Shown here: piece by piece, positions 61,164 to 64,000 of the stretch
How positions within the stretch are numbered: position 1 is the stretch's first letter
How the letters are laid out: each line of letters opens with the position of its first letter
Source: JANYHH01 sp965249745
GTDB lineage: Bacteria > Deinococcota > Deinococci > Deinococcales > JAAFIG01
Direction: 5' to 3'
Assembly (NCBI GenBank): GCA_965249745.1
Contig: OZ252252.1
Coordinates: 3,782,001-3,846,000, forward strand
DNA: 64,000 nt
The notes under the pieces: model-generated
Told to the model about the DNA's origin: nothing
Databases searched by the model: none
Seen by the model: only the letters and a program-made list of their open reading frames with translations
Made by a program: the position numbers and the translations under genes

Positions 61164-63225
61164 AGGCGGTCGGGACGCCGCCGTCCACGGTCAGCACACC
61201 ACCGGTCGTTTTCGCGGCGGCTGGGCTGGCGAAGTAGAACGCGGCGTTGGCGATGTCCTCCGGGTAGACGTTGACGCGCAAGGTCGTGCGCTTGCGGTAG
61301 AACTCCTCGAGTTCATCGGGACGAATCCCGTAACTGCGGGCCCGCTCCTCGCGCCAGGTTCCAGACCAGATCGCACTGCCGCTCAGCACTGCGTCGGGCA
61401 GTACCGAGTTGACGCGAATCCCGGCCGCGCCGCCCTCCTCTGCCAAGCAGCGCGCCAGGTGCAGCTCGGCGGCTTTGGCGGCGCTGTAGGCGGCCGCGTT
61501 CTTGCCCGCCGCCAAAGAATTCTTGCTGCACACGAACACGAGGTTGCCGCCCTCGCCCGCGATCCGACCCTGGGCTTTCATCAGCCGGAAGGCTTCCCTG
61601 GCGACTAAAAAATACCCGGTGCTGAGAATGCTCTGGTTCTTGTTCCACATCTCCAAGCTGGTCTCCTCTATCGGGGCGCTCGAGGCGATGCCCGCGTTGT
61701 TGACCACGAGGTCCACGCCGCCGTACTCGAGGATCGCACACTGGAACGCGGCTTGCACCTGGTCCTCAGCGGTCACGTTCATGCTGACGGCTTGTGAGCG
61801 CCGGAAGCCTCGCGCCGCCACGATCTCGTCCGCGACGCTCTGCGCCCCCTCGAGGTTCAAATCAGCGATCACGACATGCGCCCCCTCGAGCGCAAATTTG
61901 TGCGCGATAGCCTTACCGATGCCGCTGGCCGCGCCGGTCACGAGCGCGACTTTGCCCTCCAAGGGTTTGGGTGCGGGTTTGAGTGAGAGCTTGTAAAGTT
62001 CCAGCGGCCAGTATTCGATGGCGTACGACTCCTCGGGCGTCAGGCTGACGAAGCCGCCGAGCGAAACCGCGCCGCGCATGACTTCAATCGCCCGCCGATA
62101 GAGTTGCTTTGAGACTTCAGCCCCGTTCGCGTCCGCGCCGCTCGTGACCATGCCGATGCCGGGAATCAGCACGACCCTGGGGTTGGCGGTGAACATCACG
62201 TCGCCGTCAGATTTATTCCCTTCAAAATACGCCGTGTACGCTTCCGTGAAACCTGCCACGCCCTGCCGCGCCGCCTCGAGCAAGGCCGTTTCGCCATCAC
62301 TCGGAGTCCAATCCAAAAACAGCGGGATGCGCTTCGTATGCACCAGATGATCTGGGCACGCCGCGCCGACCTGTGACAGCGCCGCCGCGTCCGCACCGCC
62401 GACGAACTCGAGGGTTTCCGGGCTGCTGTCCACGCTCAGCACCGCTGCCCTCGAGCCGCTCATCGCACCGCGCAGCACGGGCAGGAGCTTCACCAGCAGG
62501 CTCGAGCGTTCAGCTTCACCCAAGGCTGCCACGACCCGCGCCCCAAACGGGTGCTCGAGCTTTTTGGTGGCTAGGTACGCCTCGGCTTCGTTCAGGATAC
62601 GAATCGTGGTCTCGTAGGATTCCTTGGAGGTAGCCCCCCAGGTGACCAGCCCGTGCTTCCCCATGACCACGCACTCGAGACTTGGATTGTCGCGCACGGC
62701 CGCACCGATTTGTTGAGAGAGCGTGAAGCCGGGGCGGATGTAATCCACCCACGCGGCGCGCTCGCCGTAGATCTCCGTCATCACCTCGCGCCCGTTCGGG
62801 CTGCACGCCAGGCTGATGATCGCATCCGGGTGCGTGTGATCCACGTGCTTCGCCGGAACGAAGGCGTGAAGCAGCGTTTCAATGCTCTGACGCGGACGGC
62901 CTACGTCAAACTGTGTGCGCTCCAAATACGCCGTCATCTCCTCGTCGGTCATGGAGGCGCGAATGAACAGCGGCAGCACCTCCTCGAGTTTCAGCGCCGC
63001 GAAGCCCCTTCCGGTGATGTTGGCGATGTCACTGCCGCTGCCCTTGACATAGAGCACCTGTATTTCACGCCCGAGGTGATCGGTCTCGAGGGACTTGGTG
63101 CTGGTGTTGCCCCCAAAAATGTTGACGACGGAGCGGTCAGACCCCAGCAGGCGTGATCGGTACGCGAGGCTCTCGAGACCATCGCTGTCGGGGGCGTCGT
63201 TGTCGTTCCAGAGGTTCTTCGGCAT
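61153..63225 (-). CDS. rhaEW: Bifunctional rhamnulose-1-phosphate aldolase / lactaldehyde dehydrogenase (RhaEW type)
   Basis: A 690-aa fusion. Residues 1-430 form a class II aldolase domain with zinc-ligand histidines in HVDHTHPDAI and a conserved VVMGKHGLVTWG. Residues about 440-690 form an SDR domain (TGAASGIG, NNAG, catalytic YSAAK, VDGGVPTA). In characterised RhaEW proteins the aldolase splits rhamnulose 1-phosphate into dihydroxyacetone phosphate and L-lactaldehyde, and the SDR oxidises the aldehyde to L-lactate. ATG 63225 follows GAAGGAGTCC. Downstream LutABC would consume the lactate. Confidence 0.92.
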   Translation of the reverse strand: MPKNLWNDNDAPDSDGLESLAYRSRLLGSDRSVVNIFGGNTSTKSLETDHLGREIQVLYVKGSGSDIANITGRGFAALKLEEVLPLFIRASMTDEEMTAYLERTQFDVGRPRQSIETLLHAFVPAKHVDHTHPDAIISLACSPNGREVMTEIYGERAAWVDYIRPGFTLSQQIGAAVRDNPSLECVVMGKHGLVTWGATSKESYETTIRILNEAEAYLATKKLEHPFGARVVAALGEAERSSLLVKLLPVLRGAMSGSRAAVLSVDSSPETLEFVGGADAAALSQVGAACPDHLVHTKRIPLFLDWTPSDGETALLEAARQGVAGFTEAYTAYFEGNKSDGDVMFTANPRVVLIPGIGMVTSGADANGAEVSKQLYRRAIEVMRGAVSLGGFVSLTPEESYAIEYWPLELYKLSLKPAPKPLEGKVALVTGAASGIGKAIAHKFALEGAHVVIADLNLEGAQSVADEIVAARGFRRSQAVSMNVTAEDQVQAAFQCAILEYGGVDLVVNNAGIASSAPIEETSLEMWNKNQSILSTGYFLVAREAFRLMKAQGRIAGEGGNLVFVCSKNSLAAGKNAAAYSAAKAAELHLARCLAEEGGAAGIRVNSVLPDAVLSGSAIWSGTWREERARSYGIRPDELEEFYRKRTTLRVNVYPEDIANAAFYFASPAAAKTTGGVLTVDGGVPTAYVR

Positions 63226-63226
63226 G

Positions 63227-64000
63227 TCAGGACTCCTTCGGCTGTGAGCTACTGGGTTGTGTGACACTGGGCTGGGTGATACTGGGTTGCGTGATGAGGT
63301 CAAAAAGCAGATCGGCGGTGATCGCGTGCGCCGCACCGGTCGGGTGGTTCAAACCGTTCGAGAGCCAATCGTCCGTGTCCACCCCTTCGAGCGCCGCACG
63401 CTCCCAAGCGGCGTACACATCCGCGACCCGCAGACCGCGCGCCGCGCCAATCTGACGAATCGCGTTGGCGTAGGCTTTGATAACCCCGCTGCGTTGCAGC
63501 GGCAACAGGCCTGGCACGTGAACGAGTTCCTCGGGATGAATGCGGTCACTGACCTGTTTCAGTGTGAAACTCGGCGTGACAAGCAGCACTTGCGCCTTCG
63601 TGTCACGGTCTACCCGCTCGAGCAGGTGATTCAAATCCGTTTTGAACTGACGTACACCCTCGAGTCCGCCACGCGCGGCGTCGTTCAACCCGAACGCGAC
63701 GACGATCAAATCCGGGTCGTGACGAATCACGTCGCGCTCCAAGCGCTTCAGCGCGTCCGGCACGGTATGTCCGGCTGCACCCGCGTTGAGAACGCTGAAG
63801 GTCGTCAGTGGGTACAGCGCCTCGAGCCTACGCTTCAAGCGGGCGTGATAGACCCCTTCGTGGTCTATCATCGCGTGCGCCGTGTAACCCTGGGTGACGC
63901 TATCGCCGAGCGCGACGATCAGCAGCGGAGGACCGTCGTAATCGCTCGCGTTTTCTGCGATTCGCTCCAAGAAACGCTCACAGCGATTGTTCGGGACGGC
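63227..64000 (-). CDS. SGNH/GDSL-type esterase (5' end off window)
   Basis: The frame remains open to the right edge, so the N-terminus is incomplete; a TTG at 63970 is only one possible start. Block I is VALGDSVTQGY, block III is FGLNDAARGG, and the final block is NGLNHPTGAAH with the catalytic histidine. This is the GDSL arrangement of acetylesterases, including rhamnogalacturonan acetylesterases. The C-terminal tail repeats ITQPS/VTQPS, encoded by three 15-bp units. The stop lies one base before the rhaEW start. Removal of acetyl groups from rhamnose-containing pectin fits the operon but is inference. Confidence 0.8.
   Translation of the reverse strand, partial: AVPNNRCERFLERIAENASDYDGPPLLIVALGDSVTQGYTAHAMIDHEGVYHARLKRRLEALYPLTTFSVLNAGAAGHTVPDALKRLERDVIRHDPDLIVVAFGLNDAARGGLEGVRQFKTDLNHLLERVDRDTKAQVLLVTPSFTLKQVSDRIHPEELVHVPGLLPLQRSGVIKAYANAIRQIGAARGLRVADVYAAWERAALEGVDTDDWLSNGLNHPTGAAHAITADLLFDLITQPSITQPSVTQPSSSQPKES
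63251..63295. repeat. Three tandem 15-bp units in the GDSL gene
   Basis: ACTGGGTTGTGTGAC, ACTGGGCTGGGTGAT and ACTGGGTTGCGTGAT follow each other without gaps and encode the (I/V)TQPS repeats at the C-terminus of the esterase. The unit length is a multiple of three, so copy number can vary without a frameshift. Confidence 0.85.

Noticed and set aside
63251..63295. CRISPR-like repeats
   Set aside because: The units are contiguous with no spacers and lie inside a coding sequence.

Overview
The window is about 64 kb of moderately GC-rich bacterial chromosome with small intergenic gaps, many ATGA/GTGA overlapping operons, lipoprotein-type secreted enzymes and an IS200/IS605-type transposase. The organism cannot be named from the sequence. 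The mix of RhaEW-type rhamnose catabolism, many sugar and peptide ABC transporters and mosaic secreted glycosidases fits a free-living plant-polymer degrader, perhaps Deinococcota or Chloroflexota (low confidence). A striking genome-wide trait is extreme overuse of the palindrome CTCGAG in all frames and between genes.

Region by region. 1-5.1 kb: a DoxX-like fragment, an FAD-dependent phytoene-desaturase-like oxidoreductase, small membrane proteins (one frameshifted), a PadR regulator with a perfect 38-bp palindrome beside it, a GNAT acetyltransferase and glyoxalase-fold (VOC) genes, with two decayed remnants. 5.1-5.9 kb: non-coding, with a tRNA-3'-half-like repeat. 5.9-24 kb: an L-fucose/L-rhamnose glycan locus with two AraC regulators, a divergent GH29-like lipoprotein, a sugar ABC transporter plus an unusual leaderless binding-protein homologue, two SDR enzymes, L-fuconate dehydratase, an FAH-family hydrolase, a large GH106-like glycosidase, a PhyH-family oxygenase, another SDR and a 227-bp MITE-like element. 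24-32 kb: isoaspartyl peptidase/asparaginase, M32 carboxypeptidase, SDR, and a tightly overlapping GntR-creatininase-ketopantoate-reductase-like-GatC/AtzG-like-amidase operon. 32-41 kb: a peptide-type ABC transporter with two tandem paralogous binding proteins, then an SDR and a second tRNA-like repeat.

41-56 kb: four secreted lipoproteins (GH5 with ricin-type and CBM-like domains, NPCBM-GH74, a beta-helix protein, and a 1213-aa protein of unknown function), a solo IS200-like element and a STAND-ATPase LuxR regulator. Three of the lipoproteins share a nearly identical N-terminal ricin+CBM cassette. 56-64 kb: a minus-strand operon GDSL esterase - rhaEW - rhaB - ASRT-family protein - lutA - lutB - lutC, turning L-rhamnulose into dihydroxyacetone phosphate and L-lactate, and L-lactate into pyruvate.

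Together the genes suggest attack on fucosylated xyloglucan and rhamnose-containing pectin outside the cell, import of sugars, non-phosphorylative fucose breakdown (expected to give pyruvate plus L-lactate) and phosphorylative rhamnose breakdown (also giving L-lactate), with both lactate streams entering LutABC. That scheme is inferred from gene families and linkage. The lactonase, rhamnose isomerase and rhamnose transporter are not in the window.
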